Notes under the pieces: generated by a model | Told to the model about the DNA's origin: nothing | The model's database searches: none | The model's input: only the letters and a program-made list of their open reading frames with translations | Shown: positions 34,370 to 41,513 of the stretch, piece after piece | Position numbering within the stretch: position 1 is the stretch's first letter | Layout: every line of letters begins with the position of its first letter | Translations under genes and position numbers: made by a program | Assembly (NCBI GenBank): GCA_900542185.1 | Contig: UQMZ01000036.1 | Location: 1 to 41,513 of the forward strand | DNA length: 41,513 nt | Source of the DNA: an uncultured Bacteroidales bacterium | GTDB taxonomy: Bacteria; Bacteroidota; Bacteroidia; Bacteroidales; Muribaculaceae | Direction of reading: 5' to 3'

Positions 34370-35344
34370 ATGGAGAATAGGAATAGCATTGAGGCATATC
34401 ACGCCGACGACCGTCTGCGCGATCTTGTTGACGACAATAACCTGCTGCTTCTGGTCTTTGACCGTTTTAACATCCCTTTGGGCTTCGGCGACAGCTCGAT
34501 TGCCGAAATATGCCGAAACGAGCATCTGGATACCGCCACATTCTTAGCTGTGGCCAATCTGGTATGCGGCCGTCCCTACTCCACGCACAATATCAGCCTG
34601 CCGGCGCTGATCACATATCTGGAGAACGCCCATTCATATTTCCTCGACTTCATACTCCCCTCCATCCGCGAGAAACTTATCAAAGCCATCAACTGTCAGG
34701 ATGCAACCGACGTAGGATTCCTGATACTCAAATATTATGACGACTATCTCGCCGAGGTGAACCGCCACATGAAGCATGAGAACGACGTTATATTCCCGCA
34801 CGTCAACCGCATGGCCGCCGGTCAGGACGACGACAGCGTCTCGCTGCTGGACTATTCGCTGAATCACGACGACATGGTCGACAAGCTGCAGGAGCTCAAG
34901 GACATCATAATCCGCCACTATCCGCACACCACCAACAACGTGCTGACCTACGCGCTCTACGACATCATAAACGTCGAGAACGATCTGACCTCGCACTGGC
35001 GCATAGAGAACGAGCTGTTCATGCCCGCCGGCCTCGCGCTGGAACAGAAGATGAAGGAACTGCGCGAGCAGCGTTCCGACGAAGCCGAGGATGAGTCCGA
35101 AGCCTCTGAATCCACCGGCAAAGAGAGCGACCTGATCAGCAACCGCGAGAAGGAGATTATCGGGCTCGTAGCCAAGGGGCTCTCCAACAAGGAGATAGCC
35201 GACCGGCTGTTCCTGTCCGTTCACACCGTCACCACCCACCGCCGCAACATAGCCTCCAAGTTGCAGATACACTCCGCAGCCGGCCTCACCATCTACGCCA
35301 TCCTCCACAACATCATCGACATCTCCGAAGTAAGTCTCGACTGA
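34370..35344 (+). CDS. RIC/hemerythrin-like di-iron domain fused to LuxR-type HTH
   Basis: 324-aa soluble protein. Residues about 15-65 resemble the N-terminal ScdA domain of RIC (repair of iron centres) proteins. Residues about 80-220 are a four-helix hemerythrin-like domain. Six candidate iron ligands are in place: His88, His133 and Glu137 (HMKHE), His166 (NHDDM), His209 and Glu213 (HWRIE). Their order and the His-x3-Glu spacing match the YtfE di-iron set. An acidic Ser/Glu linker (about 235-255) leads to a LuxR HTH (about 256-316; SNREKEIIGLVAKGLSNKEI, HTVTTHRRNIASKL). The likely role is a one-component transcription factor sensing nitric oxide, oxygen or iron-centre damage. No partner kinase is adjacent, and its targets are unknown. 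It is monocistronic, with its own promoter. Confidence 0.82.
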   Translation: MENRNSIEAYHADDRLRDLVDDNNLLLLVFDRFNIPLGFGDSSIAEICRNEHLDTATFLAVANLVCGRPYSTHNISLPALITYLENAHSYFLDFILPSIREKLIKAINCQDATDVGFLILKYYDDYLAEVNRHMKHENDVIFPHVNRMAAGQDDDSVSLLDYSLNHDDMVDKLQELKDIIIRHYPHTTNNVLTYALYDIINVENDLTSHWRIENELFMPAGLALEQKMKELREQRSDEAEDESEASESTGKESDLISNREKEIIGLVAKGLSNKEIADRLFLSVHTVTTHRRNIASKLQIHSAAGLTIYAILHNIIDISEVSLD

Positions 35345-35369
35345 AGCTTCGAGCTCTCTTCCCCCTCAT

Positions 35370-35407
35370 CAGGCTGGTTAGTTCCGGTGCGGGCCTTCAG
35401 GTCCGCC
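35370..35407 (+). repeat. Intergenic hairpin repeat unit B
   Basis: A full 38-nt unit: left half CAGGCTGGTTAGTTCCGG, right half a 7-bp hairpin with a TTCA loop. It lies between the convergent di-iron/LuxR and PiT genes, ending three bases before the PiT stop codon. Confidence 0.8.
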
Positions 35408-35410
35408 CCC

Positions 35411-37690
35411 TCAGGCGTTGTGCTTCGAGAAGCTTCTGTACGACTGCGGCGCCAGGTTCAGCTTGCCCATGGCACGCAGCAGCTTACGCAACGACGTCAC
35501 GAACTCCTGTGTCTCCTGCAGCACGTTCAGATATACATACGCCACCGTCATATTCTCCGTATCCCCTTTCTGCAACATGTCGTATACATCGCGTGTCATA
35601 TACGACAGCCGGTCCTTGATGGCGCTGCATCGGTCGCGCAGCGAATCGATTGCCTCCGGATCGTTATAGTCCATGTCGCCGTCGGCATCACGCAGCACCT
35701 CCACGATCTGGCTGCTTATCCGGGCCAGCGCCTCGCGCAATTGCCCGGGCAACGGCCGGAAGTTGTTGTCCACATGCTCCTTGCACACCTCCGTTATGTG
35801 TATCATACTGTAGGTCATCGACATGGCCATGTTATTGCTCAGATGGAACCATGTCTGCTTCTCCATCGCCACGGCTGGCGTAACTCGGCGCAGACACAGC
35901 GTCAGCTTGCGGCGCTGCGATTTCAGCACGTTCTTCTCGTTCGCCAGTCCTTTGTACGACCGGGACAGCAGTTTGCCGCTGTCATCCATAAATCCCCGGG
36001 TCATATCATCGAAACATTCTACGGCAAACTCCAGGAATTTCTTCTGTTTCTCATTGATATAAACCACTAACAGATTCCATACCTCCGCCGGGTCTTCGGT
36101 AGCGAGGATGGCCTGGAACAATGAGTCTCCCTGCTCCTCGGCACGCTTCTTGCGGAATCGCATGTTGCTTCGTATCAGCACTATGATGGCTATCACTCCG
36201 CCCGCAATCATTACGGGCACACCGCCCAGATGCATCAGGCATACCACCATGCCGGCTCCCACGAAAGCCACTCCCGCCGTTATGAACCATCCTCCTATCA
36301 CCGAGATGACACCGGTCACACGGAACACGGCGCTCTCGCGTCCCCATGCACGGTCGGCCAGCGACGTACCCATGGCTACCATGAAAGTGACGAAAGTGGT
36401 GGACAGCGGGAGCTTCATCGACGTACCGAACGCTATCAGTATCGCGGCCAGCATCAGGTTTACCGCACCGCGCACCAGGTCGAACGCCGCTCCGTCCTCT
36501 TCCTGCGTTACATTGGTATTCATGCGTCTGTCTATCCATGCTTTGACTCTACGTGGCGTATGGTCGCTGACCCAGGCGTGTACGTTAAGGCTTCCGCGCA
36601 CCAGGGCGCGGCCCAGTCGTGAGCTTCCGAACATCTCGTCGCCCTGCGACTTGGAACTGAGACCTACCGTGGTCTGGGTCACCTGACGCGCCTTACGCGA
36701 TGTGCTAAGCGCCACCACCATGATGCCTCCCGCTCCTATCAGAAAGTAGAAAGGCGTCTGTGCCGGGCCGTTGAGGCTGTTCATCATGAATCCATGCAGA
36801 TCGCCCCCGCCATTGGCTATATAATCCTGATATGCCGCCAGCGATGTGAAGGGAACACCTACGAAATTCACCAGGTCATTGCCCGCAAAAGCCATGGCCA
36901 GCGAAAATGTGCCTAACAGCACCACCACCTTGAACACATTCACCTTCATCCAGTACAGCAGTTGCATCAGGATGGTGAAGCCTATGAAGCAGCATCCCAG
37001 TATCAGCGCGTTATGGCTGTTGATCCACGCCTTTAGTTCCGGCGTCATGATGGTCAGGTCCTTGATGCCTTTCAGCAGCATGAAGTATACGATGGCCGTA
37101 CAGGCTATGCCGCCGAACAGACCTACCTTCCATTTCAGCTTGCTCTTATATTCGAATGTGAATATGAGTCGCGCCAGGAACTGCACTACCGTTCCGAATA
37201 CGAATGCGATTCCCACCGACAGGAAGATGCCGAGTATCACGGAGAGAGCCTTCTCCGTGTTCAGCAATTCACCCATGCCTAAGGTGTTTGCCGGATCAGC
37301 CATCTTGAAGAGGGCCACAATGAATGTGGCGCCTAACAGCTCGAATACCAACGAAACCGTTGTGGAAGTGGGCATTCCCAATGAATTGAACACATCAAGC
37401 AGGATTACGTCAGTCACCATAACGGCCATGAAGATGGCTATCACGTCATAGAACGACAGGTTCTCCGGCCGGAAGATGCCGTGACGCGCCACGTCCATCA
37501 TGCCGTTGCTCATGGCGGCGCCTACAAAGACGCCGATGGCCGCCACTATTATGATGCGTTTGAACGAAGCTGCGCGCGATCCGACCGCAGACGACAGGAA
37601 ATTCACCGCGTCGTTGCTGACGCCTACCGACAGATCGAACACCGCCAGCAGAAACAGGAAGATTACTATTCCAAGAAACAATAAATCCAT
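35411..37690 (-). CDS. Inorganic phosphate transporter, PiT family, with PhoU-like C-terminus
   Basis: 759-aa inner-membrane protein. ATG at 37690 is preferred to an in-frame GTG at 37714. Both PiT duplicated signatures are present: GVSNDAVNFLSSAVGSR near the N-terminus and FAGNDLVNFVGVPFTS mid-protein. GMPTSTTVSLVFELLG and LPLSTTFVTFMVAMGTSLADRAWG complete the set. A soluble helical region from about residue 525 to the end (FLEFAVECFDDMTRGFMDD, LRDRCSAIKDRLSYMTRDVYDML) resembles PhoU. This would be low-affinity phosphate import coupled to H+ or Na+, with the PhoU-like tail possibly regulating transport. It is much longer than E. coli PitA because of this tail, a common form in Bacteroidetes. 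It is divergent from the porin gene across a 408-bp repeat-filled gap. Confidence 0.9.
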   Translation of the reverse strand: MDLLFLGIVIFLFLLAVFDLSVGVSNDAVNFLSSAVGSRAASFKRIIIVAAIGVFVGAAMSNGMMDVARHGIFRPENLSFYDVIAIFMAVMVTDVILLDVFNSLGMPTSTTVSLVFELLGATFIVALFKMADPANTLGMGELLNTEKALSVILGIFLSVGIAFVFGTVVQFLARLIFTFEYKSKLKWKVGLFGGIACTAIVYFMLLKGIKDLTIMTPELKAWINSHNALILGCCFIGFTILMQLLYWMKVNVFKVVVLLGTFSLAMAFAGNDLVNFVGVPFTSLAAYQDYIANGGGDLHGFMMNSLNGPAQTPFYFLIGAGGIMVVALSTSRKARQVTQTTVGLSSKSQGDEMFGSSRLGRALVRGSLNVHAWVSDHTPRRVKAWIDRRMNTNVTQEEDGAAFDLVRGAVNLMLAAILIAFGTSMKLPLSTTFVTFMVAMGTSLADRAWGRESAVFRVTGVISVIGGWFITAGVAFVGAGMVVCLMHLGGVPVMIAGGVIAIIVLIRSNMRFRKKRAEEQGDSLFQAILATEDPAEVWNLLVVYINEKQKKFLEFAVECFDDMTRGFMDDSGKLLSRSYKGLANEKNVLKSQRRKLTLCLRRVTPAVAMEKQTWFHLSNNMAMSMTYSMIHITEVCKEHVDNNFRPLPGQLREALARISSQIVEVLRDADGDMDYNDPEAIDSLRDRCSAIKDRLSYMTRDVYDMLQKGDTENMTVAYVYLNVLQETQEFVTSLRKLLRAMGKLNLAPQSYRSFSKHNA

Positions 37691-37873
37691 ATATACCGTA
37701 TTGTTTTGCGGCACCCCGACGCGACTTTAGCGTCATGTCACGGGCCTTTTATATTTTTATAATGCAAAATACGCCCTTATGTATTGAAATAATATTGCCA
37801 AATTGTTGCATTTTTGTTAACAATCCCCCTCTCGCCCTTCATTCGGCGTCCCGCGTCCCGTTCTCACGCAGCC

Positions 37874-38038
37874 GTGTTAGTCCCGGCGCGAAGCCTTCAG
37901 CCTCTTGCCATCCCAGGCGGGTTGGTTCCGGCACGGGCCTTCAGGTCCGCCCACCCGGCCGGGTTGGTCCTGGCGCACGGGCCTTCAGCCTCTGGCCCCG
38001 CAGGCGGGTTGGTTCCGGCGCGGGCCTTCAGGTCCGCC
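37874..38038 (+). repeat. Intergenic hairpin repeat cluster C (4 units)
   Basis: Units are at 37874-37904 (variant with AAGCCTTCAGCCTC), 37914-37951 (consensus-like), 37957-37992 (variant, GGGCCTTCAGCCTC) and 38001-38038 (consensus). They fill most of the 408-bp divergent gap between the PiT and porin genes. The remainder of the gap is an AT-rich PiT-proximal part (37691-37830) without a clear -7 box, and a short porin-proximal part with TGTTTTTG (38064-38071), a 7-of-8 match to the -7 box. Confidence 0.85.
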
Positions 38039-38098
38039 CACCCGCCGTGAACACCCGCTGCTCTGTTTTTGTTCTTTCTACAAAGATTCCACTCTGCT

Positions 38099-39406
38099 AT
38101 GATGACACGAAGATTATTAATTACTTTTACAGGGCTGGCCGTGGCGCTTTCCGCGCTCGGCCAGCTTAAAAGTATGCGCGACGTAGCCATGGACTCCGCC
38201 CTGACCAGCCACAAGCTCATTTACTTCGGCAACGGTGAGGAACCGCCGCAGGATTCCGTCTCAAATCTGATCCGCAAGTTCTACGAGGATCAGTTCCATC
38301 ACTTCTCCGACCCTCTGGCGCCATATTTCCTTTTCCTCTCCAAGGACTCCAAGCTGGCCATGGGCATGGGTGGCTGCGTGCGTATGCGCGCCTACTATGA
38401 CTGGGGAGGGTCCATTCCCTCACCCGGATTCGCGCCCTATCTGATTCCCATGACCAAGGACCCGACGCGAAACCGTTACTTCGGCACCACCCCCTCGGGC
38501 ACCGCCCTATTCTTCCGCGTCATCGGCACCAACAGAAAGATTGGCAACTACCAGATATACATCGAAGCCAATTTCAACGGCTACGAGGCCCGTGACTTCC
38601 GCCTTAAGAAAGCCTACGCCACAATCAACGACTGGACCATCGGCTATGCCAACTCCACTTTCAGCGACCCGCAGGCACTCCCCCCTGTCATAGACGCCTC
38701 CGGTCCCAACGCCAAGATGAGTGCCACGTCCGTGTTAGTCCGCTGGATGCACGACCTCCCCAAGGGCTTCACCGTCGCGGCCTCCATCGAGACTCCCGAC
38801 GAAAGCATCGAGGTCATCGCCGATAAGACTGCCAGGTCATCGCAATATATCCCCGACGTAGCGGTGTTCGCGCAATGGGGCTTCAACACCTCCGACCATA
38901 TCCGCCTCGCCGCTATCTGCCGCTCCCTCACCTACCGCGACCTGCTGACTCAGAAAAACCGCATCACACCCGGCTGGGGCGTCCAGCTTTCATCGTTGTG
39001 GAGTCCTATCCCGCAGCTCACTCTCTACGGAACCGTCAACGGTGGCGCCGGCTATGCCAGCCTGGGTGGCGACTGGCTGATGGGCAACTACGATCTGGTC
39101 GAGGACCGGAATCATCCCGGACGCCTGTACGCACCCTATGTCGTAGGCGGCTATGCCGGCGTGCAGTATAACATCACTCCCTCCATATTCATCTCGGGCA
39201 CTTTCGGAGGCACCCGCTATTGCCCGCGCTTCAAGCTGCAGCCCGATGCATATAAGGAAGGCCTGTACATGGCCGCCAACGTATACTGGTACCTGACGCC
39301 CCGCATCTCCTGCGGCGCCGAGATCGACCTCGGTCGCCGCCGTAACGGCGACGGCGCCACCCGCTGGGCCCACCGCCTCAACGCCTTCGCCCAGTTCTCC
39401 TTTTAA
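38099..39406 (+). CDS. Outer membrane porin, DcaP-like
   Basis: 435-aa beta-barrel protein with signal peptide MMTRRLLITFTGLAVALSALG (cleavage before QLKS). After a short N-terminal helical segment the sequence alternates beta-strand patterns typical of 16- to 18-strand porins: MGGCVRMRAYYDWGG, GNYQIYIEANFNGYE, FRLKKAYATINDWTIGYANS, LYGTVNGGAGYAS, and the aromatic C-terminus AFAQFSF. The motif run TIGYANSTFSDPQALPPVIDASGPNA resembles DcaP-type/phosphate-selective porins. The probable role is passive uptake of small anions or acids. The divergent phosphate transporter makes phosphate a plausible cargo, but this is inference from position only. Confidence 0.7.
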   Translation: MMTRRLLITFTGLAVALSALGQLKSMRDVAMDSALTSHKLIYFGNGEEPPQDSVSNLIRKFYEDQFHHFSDPLAPYFLFLSKDSKLAMGMGGCVRMRAYYDWGGSIPSPGFAPYLIPMTKDPTRNRYFGTTPSGTALFFRVIGTNRKIGNYQIYIEANFNGYEARDFRLKKAYATINDWTIGYANSTFSDPQALPPVIDASGPNAKMSATSVLVRWMHDLPKGFTVAASIETPDESIEVIADKTARSSQYIPDVAVFAQWGFNTSDHIRLAAICRSLTYRDLLTQKNRITPGWGVQLSSLWSPIPQLTLYGTVNGGAGYASLGGDWLMGNYDLVEDRNHPGRLYAPYVVGGYAGVQYNITPSIFISGTFGGTRYCPRFKLQPDAYKEGLYMAANVYWYLTPRISCGAEIDLGRRRNGDGATRWAHRLNAFAQFSF

Positions 39407-39454
39407 TTCCCGTCCTCGCCCCGCCCCGCCCATCGCCCTTCGCCCCTCGCCCAT

Positions 39455-39583
39455 CATGCGAGTTAGTCCCGCCGCGGGCCTTTAGGTCCGCCCTCCTTCT
39501 CCTCTCGTGTTGGTCCAGGTACTCAGGCTTCTGCCTCGCGCATACCAGGCTGGTTAGTTCCGGCGCGGGCCTTTAGGTCCGCC
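39455..39583 (+). repeat. Intergenic hairpin repeat cluster D (3 units)
   Basis: Units are at 39455-39492 (TTTA loop), 39506-39540 (variant with hairpin AGGC-TTCT-GCCT at 39525-39536) and 39546-39583 (consensus, TTTA loop). The cluster lies between the porin gene and the MgtC-family gene. The last unit ends 28 bp before the -7 box of the MgtC-family gene. Confidence 0.85.
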
Positions 39584-39611
39584 CTCCCTTTCTTTTGTCC
39601 CGTTTTTTCAC

Positions 39612-39619
39612 TAACTTTG
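39612..39619 (+). promoter_or_regulatory. -7 box for the MgtC-family gene
   Basis: TAACTTTG is an exact match to TAnnTTTG, 18 bp before the ATG at 39638. A TTG at 39617 could extend the frame but lies inside this box, so the ATG is preferred. Confidence 0.65.
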
Positions 39620-39637
39620 CATTTAAACGCAAGGGTG

Positions 39638-40369
39638 ATGATAATATTGAATTTTTTAGAAAGCGTAATCGCAGCTGTCAATTCGCTGGAAGTGAACTTA
39701 GTGAACAGCATATTCCGCCTCATGCTGAGCATGGTGCTCGGCATGGTCGTCGGCGCCGAGCGTAAGCGCAAGGGCCAGATAGCCGGAATCCGCACGTTCG
39801 CTCTCATTTCCATGGGCGCGTGCCTCGCCATGATTCTCTCCATATACGTACCCCAGGTGTACCTCGGCCTTAAGAACGGCGATCCAGGCCGTATCGCCGC
39901 ACAGGTCATCACCGGTATCGGTTTCCTCGGCGGCGGTGCCATGATTCACATGAAGGGCGCCGTCAAGGGCCTCACCACGGCCGCCGGCATCTGGATGACC
40001 GCCATCATCGGCATGGCCGTCGGTATCGGCATGTATGTCATCTCCATCCTTGCCACGCTTTTTATCCTGCTAACGCTCATCACCTTCGAGCATTACGAGA
40101 AGCGCCGCCGCATGGGCCAGGAGTCCAAGGTCATCGGCCTCACCGTCAACGGCATCATCACCGACGTCAAGCCATACAAGGAAGTGTTCAGCAGGCATAA
40201 CGTGCACTTATCCACTTACTTCCTTGAATACAACTACGACGAGCAGACCACCGAAATCAATTTCGTGGTCCTCACCCATTCTTACTCCAACTTGCTCCCC
40301 ATGCTGGAGCAGGTCAGCCATGTCCTCCCCTCCAAGAAACTCACCCTCTCCTCCCAGCTGGATATATAA
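39638..40369 (+). CDS. MgtC/SapB family membrane protein
   Basis: 243-aa inner-membrane protein. The N-terminal MgtC domain (about 20-150) has the family signatures LMLSMVLGMVVGAERKRKGQ, AGIRTFALISMGACLAMILS, DPGRIAAQVITGIGFLGGGA and VKGLTTAAGIWMTAIIGMAVG, with four or five membrane segments. A soluble C-terminal ACT-like domain (about 165-243) follows. In enterobacteria MgtC modulates the F-ATPase and phosphate uptake under Mg2+ starvation; in free-living or commensal species the role is unclear. The nearby phosphate transporter and porin make an ion or phosphate homeostasis role attractive but unproven. It has its own promoter with a leader of about 12 nt. Confidence 0.9.
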   Translation: MIILNFLESVIAAVNSLEVNLVNSIFRLMLSMVLGMVVGAERKRKGQIAGIRTFALISMGACLAMILSIYVPQVYLGLKNGDPGRIAAQVITGIGFLGGGAMIHMKGAVKGLTTAAGIWMTAIIGMAVGIGMYVISILATLFILLTLITFEHYEKRRRMGQESKVIGLTVNGIITDVKPYKEVFSRHNVHLSTYFLEYNYDEQTTEINFVVLTHSYSNLLPMLEQVSHVLPSKKLTLSSQLDI

Positions 40370-40413
40370 TCCCCCTCGCTCTCACCCTCGTTTCCCCCTC
40401 GCCTCTCGCCCCG

Positions 40414-40513
40414 CAGGCGGGTTGGTTCCGGCGCGGGCCTTCAGGTCCGCAGCCTATTCCCCTTGCTACGCCAATCAGGCGGGTTGGTTCCGGCGCGGGC
40501 CTTTAGGTCCGCC
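40414..40513 (+). repeat. Intergenic hairpin repeat cluster E (2 units)
   Basis: Two near-identical units lie at 40414-40450 (TTCA loop, last base changed) and 40476-40513 (TTTA loop). They are downstream of the MgtC-family gene and 46 bp upstream of the next -7 box. Confidence 0.85.
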
Positions 40514-40744
40514 GTTCTTACGCCGTTGTTATTTATTTTCATATATCGCGTTTTTTTTGTAATTTTGCCGCCGGAAAAGTCGTTTACGTCTGGCATTACG
40601 ACTTACACACACATTCGCTCTTTTTAACTGCGTGCGAATTATCACCGACATATCCTCTCGTCCCCTCTGTTCTTGCCACCGAAATGCAATGACAGGGGCA
40701 CGTTTTGAATATTCCCAATTCCCTTGTCGGTTACCCCTTCCCGT
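40514..40744 (+). promoter_or_regulatory. Promoter and long leader of the recombinase-like gene
   Basis: TAATTTTG at 40560-40567 matches the -7 box. The ATG at 40745 would then have a leader of about 170 nt. Early in that leader AAGTCGT (40577-40583) and ACGACTT (40598-40604) form an inverted repeat with a 14-base loop. No known riboswitch or RNA gene was recognised, and no small gene is supported. Confidence 0.5.
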
Positions 40745-41466
40745 ATGAGTCTTGCCACTGACAATAAACCGGTTGCGCCCTCGGCTTTAGCTCATTTTTT
40801 TGCAAACGAGCTCAAAACCGCCGACTCCGCCCCCTCTGCGATGGCATCTAAGGCCGCGCGTTCGTTCAGCGACTGGCAGCAGACTCTTCAAAACCCCGAC
40901 ACCCCCTCGGACATGGCCGTCATTCTGGCCGACTGGCTCGTATGGCTGCGCGTCCGCGACCTCTCCGCCACTACCGCCGCGTCATACCTCAAGGCCCTCA
41001 GCGGTCTTTACTCACGAGGAGCCAAACAAAACCTGCTGCCACCGACAGACGCCTTCGGCATTCTCAAGGCGCGCCTCAGAAATGAGTCCGACACCCTCTG
41101 GAACCGCGGCGTCACGCGTGCTGATCTGCAGCGCATGCAGCTACTGACCAAAGCCATAGGGACCCAGGATTCCCCCTCCGTCGCTGCCGACCTGCTGCTT
41201 CTCTCCTTGATACAGGGCGCCATGCCACTCGCTGAGACAGCCATGATCAAAGCAGCCGACCTCCCCTTCGGCGATGAAAATATCACGGCCATCGTGCGCC
41301 GGCAGCATTCCGGCAGCACACGGCAATACCTCTTTCCGTTGCATCAGAGCCGCCGCACACCGCGGCAGCTGCGTACCGAAGTCAATGCGCTTGTCACCAA
41401 GCACCTGATAGAACACGACATCCCCCTGTGGGACTCCATCGACGACACCATCGCCGGCTATTGGAC
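40745..41466 (+). CDS. Tyrosine-recombinase-like protein, 3'-truncated by the contig end
   Basis: About 240 codons before the adapter. ATG at 40745 is chosen over TTG at 40724. Residues about 45-115 look like a SAM-like core-binding domain (DMAVILADWLVWLRVRDLSA, TTAASYLKALSGLYSRGAKQN). The following region resembles the first part of an integrase catalytic domain (LLLLSLIQGAMPLAETAMIKAADL, then ENITAIVRRQHSGS). In active Bacteroidetes integrases this place usually reads like RGMPFVDLA, with the first catalytic Arg; here it is QGAMPL, so that Arg appears to be Gln. The remaining catalytic residues would lie beyond the contig end. It may be a degenerate or non-catalytic family member. The apparent C-terminus CLLYTSPSPRD is translated adapter. 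Confidence 0.6.
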
Positions 41467-41513
41467 CTGTCTCTTATACACATCTCCGAGCCCACGAGAC
41501 TAGCGCTCATCTC
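41467..41513 (-). other. Nextera i7-side adapter and index (not genomic)
   Basis: The Tn5 mosaic end (41467-41485) is followed by the read-2 adapter (41486-41500), index TAGCGCTC (41501-41508) and the start of the flow-cell sequence (ATCTC). It is the same index as at the left end, inverted. Confidence 0.98.

Noticed and set aside
37735..38169. 144-codon open frame between the PiT and porin genes
   Set aside because: Most of it is translated hairpin repeats (recurring GSGxGLQVRPP-like strings) and overlaps the porin start, so it is not a gene.
29635..40513. CRISPR array
   Set aside because: Repeats are scattered over five gaps with irregular spacing, the units are nearly adjacent rather than separated by uniform spacers, and there are no cas genes.
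40724..41503. Full-length 259-aa protein ending in CLLYTSPSPRD
   Set aside because: The last residues come from the Tn5 mosaic end and adapter, so the gene is truncated at 41466.
1..41513. Composite transposon with inverted terminal ends
   Set aside because: The inverted ends are the Nextera adapter with index and flow-cell sequence, not a natural element.

Overview
The window is a contig from a Bacteroidales bacterium of fairly high GC content. The evidence is the SusC/SusD pair, the hybrid two-component regulator, fimbrillin-type lipoproteins, lipobox signal peptides and repeated Bacteroides-type -7 boxes (TAnnTTTG) upstream of genes. Muribaculaceae or a related gut family is possible, but the family cannot be fixed from the sequence alone. 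Both ends (1-43 and 41467-41513) are Nextera/Tn5 adapter plus an i7 index. They are not genomic, so the genomic insert is about 44-41466.

Left part (44-8.8 kb): a sodium-dependent (SNF) transporter and an SGNH/sialate-O-acetylesterase-like esterase form a minus-strand pair. Next comes an internally deleted lamin-tail-domain gene that keeps only its N-terminus and an out-of-frame secretion-type C-terminus. A TonB-receptor-like outer-membrane protein with a Pro/Gly tail follows, divergent from two tandem fimbrillin-like lipoproteins.

Centre (8.8-29.6 kb): this looks like a xyloglucan-type polysaccharide utilisation locus. On the minus strand lie a GH2 beta-galactosidase, a GH31 alpha-xylosidase with a PA14 insert, and a hybrid two-component sensor/regulator. 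Divergent on the plus strand lie SusC, SusD, two surface glycan-binding lipoproteins and a GH5_4-like endoglucanase with BACON-like domains. The proposed flow is that GH5 cuts the backbone at the cell surface, SusC/D imports the oligosaccharides, and GH31 and GH2 remove xylose and galactose in the periplasm. The xylulokinase, xylose isomerase and XylE-type symporter that follow at 29.8-34.2 kb would then use the released xylose. An AATATGTT motif is shared by the regulator, GH31 and esterase promoters and suggests that the distant esterase belongs to the same regulon.

Right part (34.3-41.5 kb): a fusion of an RIC/hemerythrin-like di-iron domain with a LuxR helix-turn-helix, a PiT phosphate transporter with a PhoU-like tail, a DcaP-like porin, an MgtC-family membrane protein, and a truncated, probably catalytically altered tyrosine-recombinase-like protein. 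The intergenic gaps from 29.6 kb rightwards hold about 13 copies of a 38-nt GC-rich hairpin repeat, all in the same orientation. This repeat family, the di-iron/LuxR fusion and the duplicated binding module in the second glycan-binding lipoprotein are the least familiar items here.
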